Shown here: positions 54,500 through 63,922 of the stretch, in pieces
How the letters are laid out: the number at the start of each line of letters is the position of its first letter
Position numbering within the stretch: position 1 is the first letter of the stretch
DNA from: Rhizobium sp. R634
Lineage (GTDB): Bacteria; Pseudomonadota; Alphaproteobacteria; Rhizobiales; Rhizobiaceae
NCBI RefSeq assembly: GCF_002211305.1
Contig: NZ_LOKW01000005.1
Coordinates: forward strand, 1-64,000
Length of the DNA stretch: 64,000 bases
Reading direction: 5' to 3'
Made by a program: the position numbers and the translations under genes
The notes under the pieces: model-generated
What the model was told of the DNA's origin: nothing
The model's input: the letters and a program-made list of their open reading frames with translations, nothing else
Databases searched by the model: none

Positions 54500-55315
54500 A
54501 TGACGGTGGAATGGAAAGATATGATGCTGGATAAGGTGGCCATCGGCCCCGTATCCGCGCGTGTCTACCAGGGCGCCGATTACGGCAAGGGTCCGCCGAT
54601 CGTGCTTTACCTGCATGGCGGCGCGTTTCTCGACAGCGAAACGAATGTCGACAGGCCGGTGGCGATGAGCCTCGCCAAGGCTGGCGCCATCGTCGCCGCC
54701 GTCGACTACAGCAGCCTGTCCGGCAACCTGTTTCCGAAGGCGCTGGAAGTTTCGTTCTCCGTTTTCACCTACCTCGCCAACAAGCGCGCCGCCGGTTTCG
54801 GCGACCGCAAGTCGCTGCTCTTCGTCGCCGGCGAAGAGGCGGGTGGCAATGTCGCCGCCGGCGTGGCGCTCAAGGCGCGCGACCAGATGCCGGATGCGCT
54901 CGACGGCCAGGTGCTGATTTCGCCGCTGCTCGATCCCTTCATGGGCACGTCGTCGATCCGCAAGGCCGAAGCGGTCGGCATGCGTCAGCGCTGGACGGAG
55001 GGCTGGAGCCATTACCTGAGCGGTGGCGGCTGCCATCCTTATGCGGCGCCCTGTCTCTGTTCGCGTCTTTCAGGCGTCGCGCCGGCGCTGATCTTCACCG
55101 CGGAGGACGATCCTCTGCACGACGAAACACTCGGTTACGGTGCCCGCCTGAAACAGGCCGGCGTCGGTGTGCGCCAGCATGTTCTTCCCGCCGGGACGGG
55201 CTGGCCCTCGATTTATGGTGGGAAATCCGGGGAAGCGCCGGACTGGCAGGAACACGTCAGCCGTCATTTCGGAAGCTTCCTTCAGGACGTGAGCGTCCAA
55301 CCGCAATTGCATTGA
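54500..55315 (+). CDS. Alpha/beta-hydrolase-fold protein lacking catalytic serine
   Basis: The 271-residue protein is of the hormone-sensitive-lipase type: oxyanion motif LYLHGGAF (36-43) and an acid-containing AEDDPLHDE (201-209). The nucleophile elbow that should read GDSAGG reads GEEAGG, with Glu113 (codon 54836-54838) in place of Ser. The usual catalytic His site reads GTGWPS. Two of three catalytic residues are thus absent, and esterase activity is unlikely. It is the first gene before an RND adaptor and pump, so a binding or accessory role in efflux is possible (inference). The start at 54500 was chosen over an earlier ATG by the family N-terminus. Confidence 0.72.
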   Translation: MTVEWKDMMLDKVAIGPVSARVYQGADYGKGPPIVLYLHGGAFLDSETNVDRPVAMSLAKAGAIVAAVDYSSLSGNLFPKALEVSFSVFTYLANKRAAGFGDRKSLLFVAGEEAGGNVAAGVALKARDQMPDALDGQVLISPLLDPFMGTSSIRKAEAVGMRQRWTEGWSHYLSGGGCHPYAAPCLCSRLSGVAPALIFTAEDDPLHDETLGYGARLKQAGVGVRQHVLPAGTGWPSIYGGKSGEAPDWQEHVSRHFGSFLQDVSVQPQLH

Positions 55316-55361
55316 AGAAGATCTGATATTTCGGCGGCCTGGGGCCGCAAGGAGAGTACTG

Positions 55362-56552
55362 ATGACGTCCAGAAGTAAACGCTGGGCCCTGGTGGGCGCC
55401 GGCATAGGCCTTATTGCGTCGGTTTCAGGCGCTGCATTGTTTTTCGAGCTGCCGATGAGCCGGACCGCCACGGCCGCGTCCGAGCCGGCGCAGCCCCCCG
55501 CCGTGCCGGTGACGGTTGCCGTCGTCGCGGCGCGCGACGTGACGGCCTGGGAGAGTTTCTCCGGCCGTCTCGAAGCGGTCGACCGTGTCCAGGTCCGTCC
55601 CCGCGTCGAAGGCGCGATCCTCTCGGTGGCTTTCCGTGAGGGCGCGCTGGTGAAGCAGGGCGACCTGCTCTTCACCATCGACCCGGCTCCCTATCAGGCG
55701 AGCGTGGCGCAGGCCCAGGGCCAGGTCGCTTCGGCCGAAGCCAAGGTCAGCCTGGCACAGACCGAGCTTGACCGCGGCCGCAGGCTTTCCGACAACCGCA
55801 CCATCTCCCAGAGCGATCTCGATCAGCGCCAGAGCGCGCTGGCCGAAGCTCAGGCCGGGCTGCGTTCGGCACAGGCCGCATTGCAGTCGGCCCAGCTCAA
55901 TCTCGATTATACGCAGGTGCGGGCGCCGGTCTCGGGCCGCATCGGCAAGATCGAGGTGACGACAGGCAACCTGGTTGCGGCCGGTTCGGCGTCGCCGGCG
56001 CTGACGACGCTCGTTTCGGTCGATCCGATCTATGCGAGCTTCAACGCGAGCGAAGAGATGGTGACGCGCGCGCTCGCCCAGCTGCCGCAGACCGACAGCG
56101 CTCTACCTCCCGTCGAGCAGATCCCCGTCGAGGTCGGCACGCTCGCCGATGATGGCACCCCCATCAAGGGCAAGCTGCAGCTGATCGACAACGAAGTCGA
56201 TGCATCGAGCGGCACGATCAGCGTGCGCGCCGTCTTCGACAATCCGGGCGGGCGCCTCATCCCCGGCCAGTTCGTGCGCGTGCGCATGGGCCAGCCGAAG
56301 GCCGAGAACAAGATCGTCATCAGCGACCGCGCTGTCGGCACGGATCAGGACAAGAAGTTCGTCTTCGTCGTCGATGGCGAGAACAAGGTCGCCTACCGCC
56401 AGGTCCAGCTCGGCATGCTGTCCGACGGTCAGCGCGTGGTCGAAAGCGGCCTGACCGCCGGCGAGAAGATCGTCGTCAACGGCCTGCAGCGCATTCGTCC
56501 GGGCGCCGTCGTCGTGCCGCAGATGGAAGAGAAGGTCGCGACCGCGCAGTAA
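55362..56552 (+). CDS. RND efflux periplasmic adaptor
   Basis: The 396-residue membrane-fusion protein has an N-terminal helix (about 8-28), lipoyl halves (VEGAILSVAFREGALVKQGD and VRAPVSGRIGKIEV), a coiled-coil hairpin (about 115-185) and beta-barrel domains. It is not a lipoprotein. AAGGAG precedes the start. It lies 46 bases after the hydrolase-like gene and upstream of the pump gene. Confidence 0.9.
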   Translation: MTSRSKRWALVGAGIGLIASVSGAALFFELPMSRTATAASEPAQPPAVPVTVAVVAARDVTAWESFSGRLEAVDRVQVRPRVEGAILSVAFREGALVKQGDLLFTIDPAPYQASVAQAQGQVASAEAKVSLAQTELDRGRRLSDNRTISQSDLDQRQSALAEAQAGLRSAQAALQSAQLNLDYTQVRAPVSGRIGKIEVTTGNLVAAGSASPALTTLVSVDPIYASFNASEEMVTRALAQLPQTDSALPPVEQIPVEVGTLADDGTPIKGKLQLIDNEVDASSGTISVRAVFDNPGGRLIPGQFVRVRMGQPKAENKIVISDRAVGTDQDKKFVFVVDGENKVAYRQVQLGMLSDGQRVVESGLTAGEKIVVNGLQRIRPGAVVVPQMEEKVATAQ

Positions 56553-56562
56553 CGGCCTGAAT

Positions 56563-56633
56563 GCCCTTTCCCATCGGGGAGAGGGCAAATACCCGAAATA
56601 ATACGACCCACCGGCGGGCTTCCAAACCGCCGG
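56563..56633. other. Two hairpins between RND adaptor and pump genes
   Basis: The first stem pairs GCCCTTTCCC (56563-56572) with GGGAGAGGGC (56577-56586), ten pairs with one G-T. The second pairs CCGGCGG (56611-56617) with CCGCCGG (56627-56633). They fill most of the 124-base gap and may tune adaptor-to-pump ratio or protect mRNA ends. Confidence 0.55.
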
Positions 56634-56676
56634 CGAGGGACTTTGCATCCATGTTCACCCCGGAGAGGGCTTTGAT

Positions 56677-59600
56677 ATGAACATCTCCAGATTCTTTGTC
56701 GACCGGCCGGTCTTTGCCGGCGTTCTTTCGGTCCTCATCGTGGTTGCCGGCCTGATCGGCCTGCGCGCGCTGCCGATTTCCGAATATCCCGAAGTCGTGC
56801 CGCCGTCGGTCGTCGTGCGCGCCACCTATCCCGGCGCCAACCCGAGCGTCATTGCCGAAACCGTGGCAACACCGCTCGAAGAGCAGATCAACGGCGTCGA
56901 GGGCATGCTCTACATGTCGAGCCAGGCGACGTCGGACGGCGTGCTCAACGTCACCGTCACCTTCAAGCTCGGCACCGACCCCGACAAGGCGCAGCAGCTC
57001 GTGCAGAACCGCGTCAGCCAGGCCGAACCGCGCCTGCCGGCGGAAGTGCGCGCACTTGGCATCACGACGGTCAAGAGTTCGCCCGACTTCATCATGGTCG
57101 TCAACCTCGTCTCCGACGGGAACAGCCACGACATCACCTATCTCCGCAACTACGCGACTCTGAACGTCAAGGACCGGCTCGCCCGCATCGCCGGCGTCGG
57201 CCAGGTGCAGGTCTTCGGCGCCGGCGATTATTCGATGCGCGTGTGGATCGATCCGCAGAAGGCCGCCGAGCACGATCTCGCCGCCAGCGATATCAGCAAT
57301 GCGATCAGCTCGCAGAACGTCCAGGCGGCAGCCGGCATCATCGGCGCGTCGCCGAGCCAGCCGGGCGTCGACCTGCAGCTCAACGTCAATGCGCAAGGGC
57401 GTCTTCGCACACCCGAGGAGTTCGGCAACATCATCGTCAAGACGGGCGCCAATGGCGAGATCACCCGCCTTCGCGACGTCGCCCGCATCGAACTCGGCGC
57501 CGCCGACTACACGCTGCGTTCGCTGCTCGACGGCAAGCCGGCCGTTGCTGTTGCCGTGCTCCAGGCGCCTGGTTCGAACGCCATCGAGATCGCCGACAAT
57601 GTGCGCGCGACCATGGATCAGCTGCAGCTCGCCATGCCCGAAGGGGTCAAATACGAGATCGTCTACGATACGACGAAATTCGTGCGCTCCTCGATCGAGA
57701 AGGTCATCGACACGCTGCTCGAAGCCGTCGCGCTCGTCGTCCTCGTCGTCATCCTGTTCCTGCAGACATGGCGCGCCTCGATCATTCCGCTGATCGCGGT
57801 TCCGGTCTCGATCATCGGTACCTTCGCAGTCATGTATGTCTTCGGCTTCTCGATCAACGCGCTCAGCCTGTTCGGTCTGGTGCTCGCGATCGGTATCGTC
57901 GTCGACGACGCGATCGTGGTCGTCGAAAACGTCGAGCGCAACATCGAACACGGCCTGTCGCCACGGGCCGCGACCTACAAGGCAATGAAGGAAGTCTCCG
58001 GCCCGATCATCGCGATCGCGCTGGTGCTCGTCGCGGTCTTCGTGCCGCTCGCCTTCATCTCCGGCCTGTCGGGACAGTTCTATCGGCAGTTCGCGCTGAC
58101 GATCGCGATCTCCACCGTTATCTCGGCCTTCAACTCGCTGACCCTGTCGCCGGCGCTCGCAGCTCTTCTCCTGAAGGGTCATCATGCGCCGAAGGATTGG
58201 CTGACGCGGTTCATGGACGCGATCTTCGGCTGGTTCTTCCGCGGCTTCAACCGCGTCTTCGGTGCTGGCTCGAATGCCTACGGCAAGGGTGTCGGCGGCC
58301 TATTGTCGCGCAAGAGCATCGTCATGGTGATCTACCTGGCTCTGGTCGGCGCGACCTACAGCATGTTCACCACCGTCCCGGGCGGCTTCGTGCCGTCCCA
58401 GGACAAGCAGTATCTGATCGGTTTCGCTCAGCTGCCGGATGCCGCCAGCCTCGACCGCACGGAAGACGTCATCAAGCGCATGACCGACATCGCGCTCGCC
58501 CAGCCGGGCGTCGCCAATGCGATCGCCTTCCCCGGCCTGTCGATCAACGGCTTCACCAACTCCTCGAATGCCGGCATCGTCTTCGTGACGCTGAAGGACT
58601 TCGAGGAGCGCAAGACGCCTGATCTCTCGGGCGGCGCCATCGCCATGGCGCTGAACCAGAAATTCGCAGTCATCCAGGACGCCTTCATCGCCATGTTCCC
58701 GCCGCCGCCGGTCAACGGTCTCGGCACGACGGGCGGTTTCAAGCTGCAGATCGAGGATCGCGCGGGCTTAGGCAACCAGGCACTCGACGAGGCGACCAAG
58801 GCGGTGCTCACCAAGGCCTACCAGACGCCTGAGCTCGCCGGGCTGTTCTCCAGCTTCCAGATCAACGTGCCGCAGCTCTATGCCGATCTCGACCGCGCCA
58901 AGGCCGAGCAGCTTGGAGTTTCCGTCACCGACGTCTTCCAGACGCTGCAGATCTATCTCGGTTCGCTCTATGTGAACGACTTCAACGCCTTCGGCCGCAC
59001 CTACAGCGTCCGGGTGCAGGCCGATGCCAAATTCCGCGCCCAGCCGGAAGATATCGGCCAGTTGAAAGTTCGTTCGGCATCTGGTGAGATGATCCCGCTT
59101 TCGGCGCTGCTGAAAGTGGAGCCGAGCACCGGTCCTGAGCGCGCCAACCGGTACAACGGCTTCCTCGCCGCCGATATCAACGGCGGTCCGGCGCCGGGCT
59201 TTTCCTCCGGTCAGGCGCAGGCGGCAATCGAGAAGATCCTTCGTGAGACCCTGCCTGCCGGCATCGACTTCGAATGGACGGATCTGACCTATCAGCAGAT
59301 CCTGGCCGGCAATTCGAGCGTTGTCGTCTTCCCGCTGGCGCTGCTGCTTGTCTTCCTGGTGCTCGCCGCCCAGTATGAAAGCCTGACGCTGCCGCTTGCG
59401 ATCATCATGATCGTGCCGATGGGCGTGCTCGCCGCGCTGACGGGCGTCTGGCTCACCGGTGGAGACAACAACATCTTCACCCAGATCGGCCTCGTCGTCC
59501 TTGTCGGTCTATCGGCGAAGAACGCGATCTTGATCGTGGAGTTCGCCCGTGAGCTGGAGTTCGAAGGCAGAACGCCGCGGGAGGCCGCGGTCGAAGCCAG

Positions 59601-59877
59601 CCGCCTGCGTCTTCGCCCGATCCTCATGACCTCCATGGCCTTCATCATGGGCGTCGTGCCGCTCGTTGTCTCCACAGGCGCCGGTGCGGAAATGCGTGCG
59701 GCCATGGGTGTGGCGGTTTTCTCCGGCATGATCGGCGTCACCTTCTTCGGTATCTTCATGACGCCGGTGTTCTACGTGCTGCTTCGCCGGATGACGGGCA
59801 ACCGCCCGCTCGTCCAGCACAAGCCGGACGAACACAAGGAAGAAGAGGCAGAGGTCATCCGGCTCGCCGCGGAATAA
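56677..59877 (+). CDS. RND-family multidrug efflux pump (HAE1)
   Basis: The 1066-residue protein has the full AcrB-type layout; proton-relay GIVVDDAIVVVENVERN is intact and the N-terminus FFVDRPVFAGVLSVLIVVAG is typical. It is only distantly similar to the pump at 40724-43909, so it is a separate system. It works with the adaptor upstream and an external TolC-type channel. A strong terminator follows at 59909. Confidence 0.9.
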   Translation: MNISRFFVDRPVFAGVLSVLIVVAGLIGLRALPISEYPEVVPPSVVVRATYPGANPSVIAETVATPLEEQINGVEGMLYMSSQATSDGVLNVTVTFKLGTDPDKAQQLVQNRVSQAEPRLPAEVRALGITTVKSSPDFIMVVNLVSDGNSHDITYLRNYATLNVKDRLARIAGVGQVQVFGAGDYSMRVWIDPQKAAEHDLAASDISNAISSQNVQAAAGIIGASPSQPGVDLQLNVNAQGRLRTPEEFGNIIVKTGANGEITRLRDVARIELGAADYTLRSLLDGKPAVAVAVLQAPGSNAIEIADNVRATMDQLQLAMPEGVKYEIVYDTTKFVRSSIEKVIDTLLEAVALVVLVVILFLQTWRASIIPLIAVPVSIIGTFAVMYVFGFSINALSLFGLVLAIGIVVDDAIVVVENVERNIEHGLSPRAATYKAMKEVSGPIIAIALVLVAVFVPLAFISGLSGQFYRQFALTIAISTVISAFNSLTLSPALAALLLKGHHAPKDWLTRFMDAIFGWFFRGFNRVFGAGSNAYGKGVGGLLSRKSIVMVIYLALVGATYSMFTTVPGGFVPSQDKQYLIGFAQLPDAASLDRTEDVIKRMTDIALAQPGVANAIAFPGLSINGFTNSSNAGIVFVTLKDFEERKTPDLSGGAIAMALNQKFAVIQDAFIAMFPPPPVNGLGTTGGFKLQIEDRAGLGNQALDEATKAVLTKAYQTPELAGLFSSFQINVPQLYADLDRAKAEQLGVSVTDVFQTLQIYLGSLYVNDFNAFGRTYSVRVQADAKFRAQPEDIGQLKVRSASGEMIPLSALLKVEPSTGPERANRYNGFLAADINGGPAPGFSSGQAQAAIEKILRETLPAGIDFEWTDLTYQQILAGNSSVVVFPLALLLVFLVLAAQYESLTLPLAIIMIVPMGVLAALTGVWLTGGDNNIFTQIGLVVLVGLSAKNAILIVEFARELEFEGRTPREAAVEASRLRLRPILMTSMAFIMGVVPLVVSTGAGAEMRAAMGVAVFSGMIGVTFFGIFMTPVFYVLLRRMTGNRPLVQHKPDEHKEEEAEVIRLAAE

Positions 59878-59908
59878 ACGGAATTCAACCTTCCTTTGTC
59901 GAGTAAAT

Positions 59909-59945
59909 CGGGCGGGAACTTCGGTTCTCGCCCGTATCGTTTTTG
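59909..59945 (+). terminator. Terminator of the LysR-linked RND operon
   Basis: CGGGCGGGAAC (59909-59919) pairs with GTTCTCGCCCG (59924-59934), one G-T pair, around a TTCG tetraloop, followed by TATCGTTTTT. This is a strong rho-independent terminator. Confidence 0.85.
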
Positions 59946-60038
59946 GCATATCTCATAAAAATGCGTTACGTTCATCAAAATGGTTTGCAACGGTAGGCGA
60001 GGGGACTATCAAAGACGTTCAGCAGTTGGGAGGACTGA

Positions 60039-60194
60039 ATGATCGGCGCGAGCCTAGCGGTCACGGTCCGGGATCAATATCCCGGCAATGCCCAATCTCT
60101 TGCGGCAGAAAATGCAGTTGGCGCGGAATGGCTTAACGGCGCGCTTCTCCTCCATCTCGAAGAGAAGAATGCCCGGCCGGGAGGAAGACAGTGA
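60039..60194 (+). CDS. 51-residue leader ORF coupled to xylonate dehydratase
   Basis: An ATG at 60039 follows an excellent ribosome site (GGGAGG, five bases before the start) and opens a 51-codon frame ending in TGA that overlaps the GTG start of the next gene (GTGA). The product has no membrane segment or motif I recognise (it begins MIGASLAVTVRDQYPGN). It may be a real small protein, a translational coupling leader, or the remnant of a larger gene. I cannot choose between these. Confidence 0.45.
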   Translation: MIGASLAVTVRDQYPGNAQSLAAENAVGAEWLNGALLLHLEEKNARPGGRQ

Positions 60195-61975
60195 CGAATA
60201 GCCATTCGCCGAAGCGGCGCCTGCGTTCACAGGACTGGTTCGACAATCCCGATCATATCGATATGGCAGCGCTCTATCTCGAGCGTTTCATGAATTACGG
60301 GATCACGCCGGAAGAGCTGCGTTCGGGCAAGCCGATCATCGGGATTGCCCAGAGCGGCAGCGACCTTACCCCCTGCAACAGGGTGCATGTCGAGCTCGCC
60401 AAGCGCGTGCGCGACGGCATTCGCGATGCCGGCGGCATTCCGATCGAGTTTCCGACGCACCCGATCTTCGAGAATTGCAAGCGCCCGACGGCCGCACTCG
60501 ATCGCAATCTTGCCTATCTCGGCCTCGTCGAAATCCTTTACGGCTATCCGCTCGATGGCGTGGTGCTGACGACCGGCTGCGACAAGACCACGCCGTCGGC
60601 GATCATGGCGGCTTCGACGGTCGACATCCCAGCGATCGTGCTCTCGGGCGGGCCGATGCTCGACGGCTGGCACGAGGGGGAGCTCGTCGGCTCCGGCACG
60701 GTGATCTGGCGGATGCGGCGGAAATATGCGGCAGGCGAGATCGATCGGGAAGAGTTCCTGCAGGCAGCGCTCGATTCGGCTCCATCCGTCGGCCATTGCA
60801 ATACGATGGGGACTGCCTCGACGATGAATGCGCTCGCCGAAGCGCTCGGTCTTTCGCTGACCGGCTGCGGCGCCATTCCGGCCGCTTACCGCGAGCGCGG
60901 CCAGATGGCCTACCGCACCGGACGGCGCGCCGTCGAGATCGTGTTCGAGGATCTGAAGCCGTCCGATATCCTGACGCGTGAGGCTTTCCTCAATGCGATC
61001 CGCACCAATTCGGCGATCGGCGGCTCGACCAATGCGCAGCCGCATCTGGCCGCCATGGCGAAACATGCCGGCGTCGAACTTCATCCCGACGACTGGCAGG
61101 TGCATGGCTTCGATATTCCGCTGCTGGCCAACGTCCAGCCGGCGGGCGCCTATCTCGGCGAACGCTATCATCGCGCCGGCGGCACCCCGGCGATCATGTG
61201 GGAACTGCTGCAGGCCGGAAAGCTTGACGGCAACTGTCGCACGGTGACCGGCAGGACGATGGGCGAGAACCTCGAAGGGTGCGAAGCCAGAGATCGCGAA
61301 GTCATCCGGCCATTCGGGGCGCCGCTGAAGGAGCGGGCCGGCTTCCTCGTCCTCAAGGGCAACCTCTTCGATTTCGCCATCATGAAGATGAGCGTCGTCT
61401 CAGAGGATTTCCGCCAGCGCTATCTCAAGGAACCCGGGCGGGAAGGCGTCTTCGAGGGCAGGGCCGTGGTCTTCGACGGGTCGGAGGATTATCACAAGCT
61501 TATCAACGAACCTGAACTCGGCATCGACGAGAACACCATCCTCGTCATCCGCGGCGCCGGGCCGCTCGGCTGGCCGGGCTCGGCCGAGGTCGTTAACATG
61601 CAGCCGCCGGATCATTTGCTGAAGCGCGGCATCCGCAGCCTGCCGACGATCGGCGACGGCCGCCAGTCCGGCACGGCCGACAGCCCTTCCATCCTCAACG
61701 CCTCGCCGGAAAGTGCCGCCGGCGGCGGCCTCGCCTGGCTTCGTACCGGCGATGTCATCCGCATCGATTTCAACCAGGGGCGCTGCGACATGCTGGTCGA
61801 TGAAGCCGAGATCGAGCGGCGCAAGGGCGACGGCATTCCGCCGGTGCCGGCGGATGCAACGCCCTGGCAGCGGATCTACCGGCGCTCGGTGACGCAATTG
61901 TCGGACGGCGCCGTGCTGGAGGGAGCGGCGGAGTTCCGCCAGATCGCCAAAAATCCGCCGCGGCACAATCACTGA
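60191..61975 (+). CDS. xylD: D-xylonate dehydratase (IlvD/Edd family)
   Basis: The 594-residue protein matches Caulobacter XylD closely throughout, for example QDWFDNPDHIDM near the start, GSDLTPCNR, TTGCDKTTPS, GHCNTMGTAST and the C-terminal PRHNH. Cys62, Cys130 and Cys203 are the expected [2Fe-2S] ligands, and a Mg2+ site is built around them. It dehydrates D-xylonate (possibly also related aldonates) to 2-keto-3-deoxy acid in the oxidative xylose pathway. It starts with GTG after GGGAGGAAG. Other pathway genes are not in the window, and L-arabonate is an alternative substrate. Confidence 0.85.
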   Translation: MTNSHSPKRRLRSQDWFDNPDHIDMAALYLERFMNYGITPEELRSGKPIIGIAQSGSDLTPCNRVHVELAKRVRDGIRDAGGIPIEFPTHPIFENCKRPTAALDRNLAYLGLVEILYGYPLDGVVLTTGCDKTTPSAIMAASTVDIPAIVLSGGPMLDGWHEGELVGSGTVIWRMRRKYAAGEIDREEFLQAALDSAPSVGHCNTMGTASTMNALAEALGLSLTGCGAIPAAYRERGQMAYRTGRRAVEIVFEDLKPSDILTREAFLNAIRTNSAIGGSTNAQPHLAAMAKHAGVELHPDDWQVHGFDIPLLANVQPAGAYLGERYHRAGGTPAIMWELLQAGKLDGNCRTVTGRTMGENLEGCEARDREVIRPFGAPLKERAGFLVLKGNLFDFAIMKMSVVSEDFRQRYLKEPGREGVFEGRAVVFDGSEDYHKLINEPELGIDENTILVIRGAGPLGWPGSAEVVNMQPPDHLLKRGIRSLPTIGDGRQSGTADSPSILNASPESAAGGGLAWLRTGDVIRIDFNQGRCDMLVDEAEIERRKGDGIPPVPADATPWQRIYRRSVTQLSDGAVLEGAAEFRQIAKNPPRHNH

Positions 61976-62097
61976 TTTGGCAGGGACGCGGGCCTGCAAT
62001 CCCTATGATCCAAAAAGGGAAGCCGTAACCAACGGTTCACCTAGTGACTAGTTCGCGCCTCCGGACAAGGCTTCCTTAATGCCGGGCTGAGACCATA

Positions 62098-63921
62098 TTG
62101 CCATTAAGAAAGCTTCCAAGGCTGAGAGCGTTGCCAGAGAACAAAGCCACACGGTCCGAACAAGAGTTTCAGGATCTTCTGCGCCGTCTCGAACTCGCCC
62201 TCGATGCATCTCAGATCGGTGTCTGGGAGCACAGCATCGCGAAGGACGGGATCTTATGGGATGCGCAGATGCACCGGCTCTACGAAACCGGCGAGACATG
62301 CCGGCATGTGCCGGCGTGGTTCTGGTCGAATGCGATCCATCCCGATGACCGCGAGCGGGCCGAACGCGACTTCGACCAGGCGATCGCGGCGCGGGGCGCC
62401 TATAACTCCCAGTTCCGGATCGTGCTGCCGGGCGGCGAAATCCGCCATTTGAGGTCGCGTGCGCATTTCTATGTCGATGCGGAGGGCATGCCTTCCTTTA
62501 TCGGCGCCGAGTGGGATGTGACCGCCGACGTGCAGCTTAATGCGGAACTCGCGCGGCAGAAGATCGTCGCCGAGGCGCGGGCGCTGGCGCTCGAGGAAAG
62601 CAATGCGCGCATCGAGCATGTCGCCGATCACGATTACCTCACCGGCCTGCCGAACCGGCGCCTGCTCGACAAGCGGCTCGGGGAGCTGCCGGCTGACCGG
62701 AACATCGCGACGCTCGGCGTGCTGCATCTCGACCTCGACCAATTCAAGCAGATCAATGACAGCCACGGCCATGGGGCAGGCGATGCGGTGCTGAGAGCCG
62801 CAGCCCTTCGCATCACCGCGGCCATTCCCGCCAATGGCATGGTGGCGCGTGTCGGCGGCGACGAATTCGTCATCGTGCTGGTCAATTTCACCGACCTCGC
62901 CGAATTGAAGCTGATCACCGAGGATCTCCAGCGGCGGCTTCGGAAAAAGATCCGTTTCGGCGAACAGATGCTGCAGTCCGGCGCCTCGATCGGCGTGTCC
63001 TGGAGCGGCGACCGGCGGGCGCGTAACCTGCTTGCCGAATCCGATCTGGCGCTCTACCAAGCTAAGAAGCTCGGGCGCAATCGCGTCGAATTCTTCACGC
63101 GGCAGCTGCAGGAGGACCTGCGTGCCAAGCGCCGCCTCGCCGAGGAGCTGAAGCTCGGGCTGGAGCGCGGCGAGATCGTTCCCTATTATCAGGTGCAGGT
63201 CGATGCCCGGACGCGGGAGGTGATCGGTTTCGAGGCGCTGGCCCGCTGGAAACATCCCGAGAAGGGCGTGCTTGCGCCGGGAGTATTCCTGAAGATCGCC
63301 GACGAGCACGGGCTTTCGGCGGAAATCGATGCGGCGATCCTGAAAAGCGTTCTCGAAGACCGGCTGTTCTGGCTGTTGCGCGGCGTCGCGGTGCCGCGCA
63401 TCGCCGTCAATATCTCGGCGTCTCGCCTTGCCGATCCGGCGCTGCTCGGCAAGCTGAGGAAACTCGACATCCCGCCCGGCGTCATCGCCTTCGAATTGAT
63501 CGAGACCATTTTCCTCGATGATAGCGACGAGAAGCTGCTCGAGCATATCGACGATATCAAGAAGATGGGCATCGACATCGAGATCGACGATTTCGGATCG
63601 GGTCATGCCTCGCTCATCGGTCTCGTCAAGCTGCGGCCGAAACGGCTGAAGATCGACCGGCAACTCGTCAAAGAGGTCGTCAGCTCCGCCGAGCAGCGGC
63701 GCGTGGTGGGGTCGATCGTGGAGATCGCCAAGGCGCTCGATGTCGAGGTGATCGCCGAGGGCATCGAGACCGAGGAGCATGCCGTCGTGCTGGGTGAGCT
63801 CGGTTGCGACGGCCTGCAGGGTTATGCATTCGGCTATCCCACGCCGGCGGCCGAGACGGACCGGCTTTTTGCATCGATGATGAGCGGGACCGAAAAGCAA
63901 AAGACGGCGATGGGCGGCTGA
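62098..63921 (+). CDS. PAS-GGDEF-EAL cyclic-di-GMP protein
   Basis: The 607-residue cytosolic protein has a PAS sensor (about 30-150), a GGDEF domain with intact GGDEF at 253-257, and an EAL domain with EAL at 379-381, DDFGSGHASL and EGIETEEH. Both catalytic signatures look competent, so it may make and break c-di-GMP or switch between them under PAS control. No membrane helix is predicted. The start is unclear: TTG at 62098 gives the longest frame and TTG at 62131 is an alternative. No partner gene is adjacent; a link with the polysaccharide locus would be inference only. Confidence 0.85.
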   Translation: MPLRKLPRLRALPENKATRSEQEFQDLLRRLELALDASQIGVWEHSIAKDGILWDAQMHRLYETGETCRHVPAWFWSNAIHPDDRERAERDFDQAIAARGAYNSQFRIVLPGGEIRHLRSRAHFYVDAEGMPSFIGAEWDVTADVQLNAELARQKIVAEARALALEESNARIEHVADHDYLTGLPNRRLLDKRLGELPADRNIATLGVLHLDLDQFKQINDSHGHGAGDAVLRAAALRITAAIPANGMVARVGGDEFVIVLVNFTDLAELKLITEDLQRRLRKKIRFGEQMLQSGASIGVSWSGDRRARNLLAESDLALYQAKKLGRNRVEFFTRQLQEDLRAKRRLAEELKLGLERGEIVPYYQVQVDARTREVIGFEALARWKHPEKGVLAPGVFLKIADEHGLSAEIDAAILKSVLEDRLFWLLRGVAVPRIAVNISASRLADPALLGKLRKLDIPPGVIAFELIETIFLDDSDEKLLEHIDDIKKMGIDIEIDDFGSGHASLIGLVKLRPKRLKIDRQLVKEVVSSAEQRRVVGSIVEIAKALDVEVIAEGIETEEHAVVLGELGCDGLQGYAFGYPTPAAETDRLFASMMSGTEKQKTAMGG

Positions 63922-63922
63922 G

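Noticed and set aside
56476..58185. Long open frame antisense to the second RND pump
   Set aside because: Same artefact pattern; the sense strand has complete RND motifs.
62041..62051. CTAGT-G-ACTAG dyad before the GGDEF-EAL gene
   Set aside because: Only 5-bp arms and no supporting context; too short to call an operator.
62254..63900. Long open frame antisense to the GGDEF-EAL gene
   Set aside because: Sense strand carries intact GGDEF and EAL motifs; the antisense product has none.
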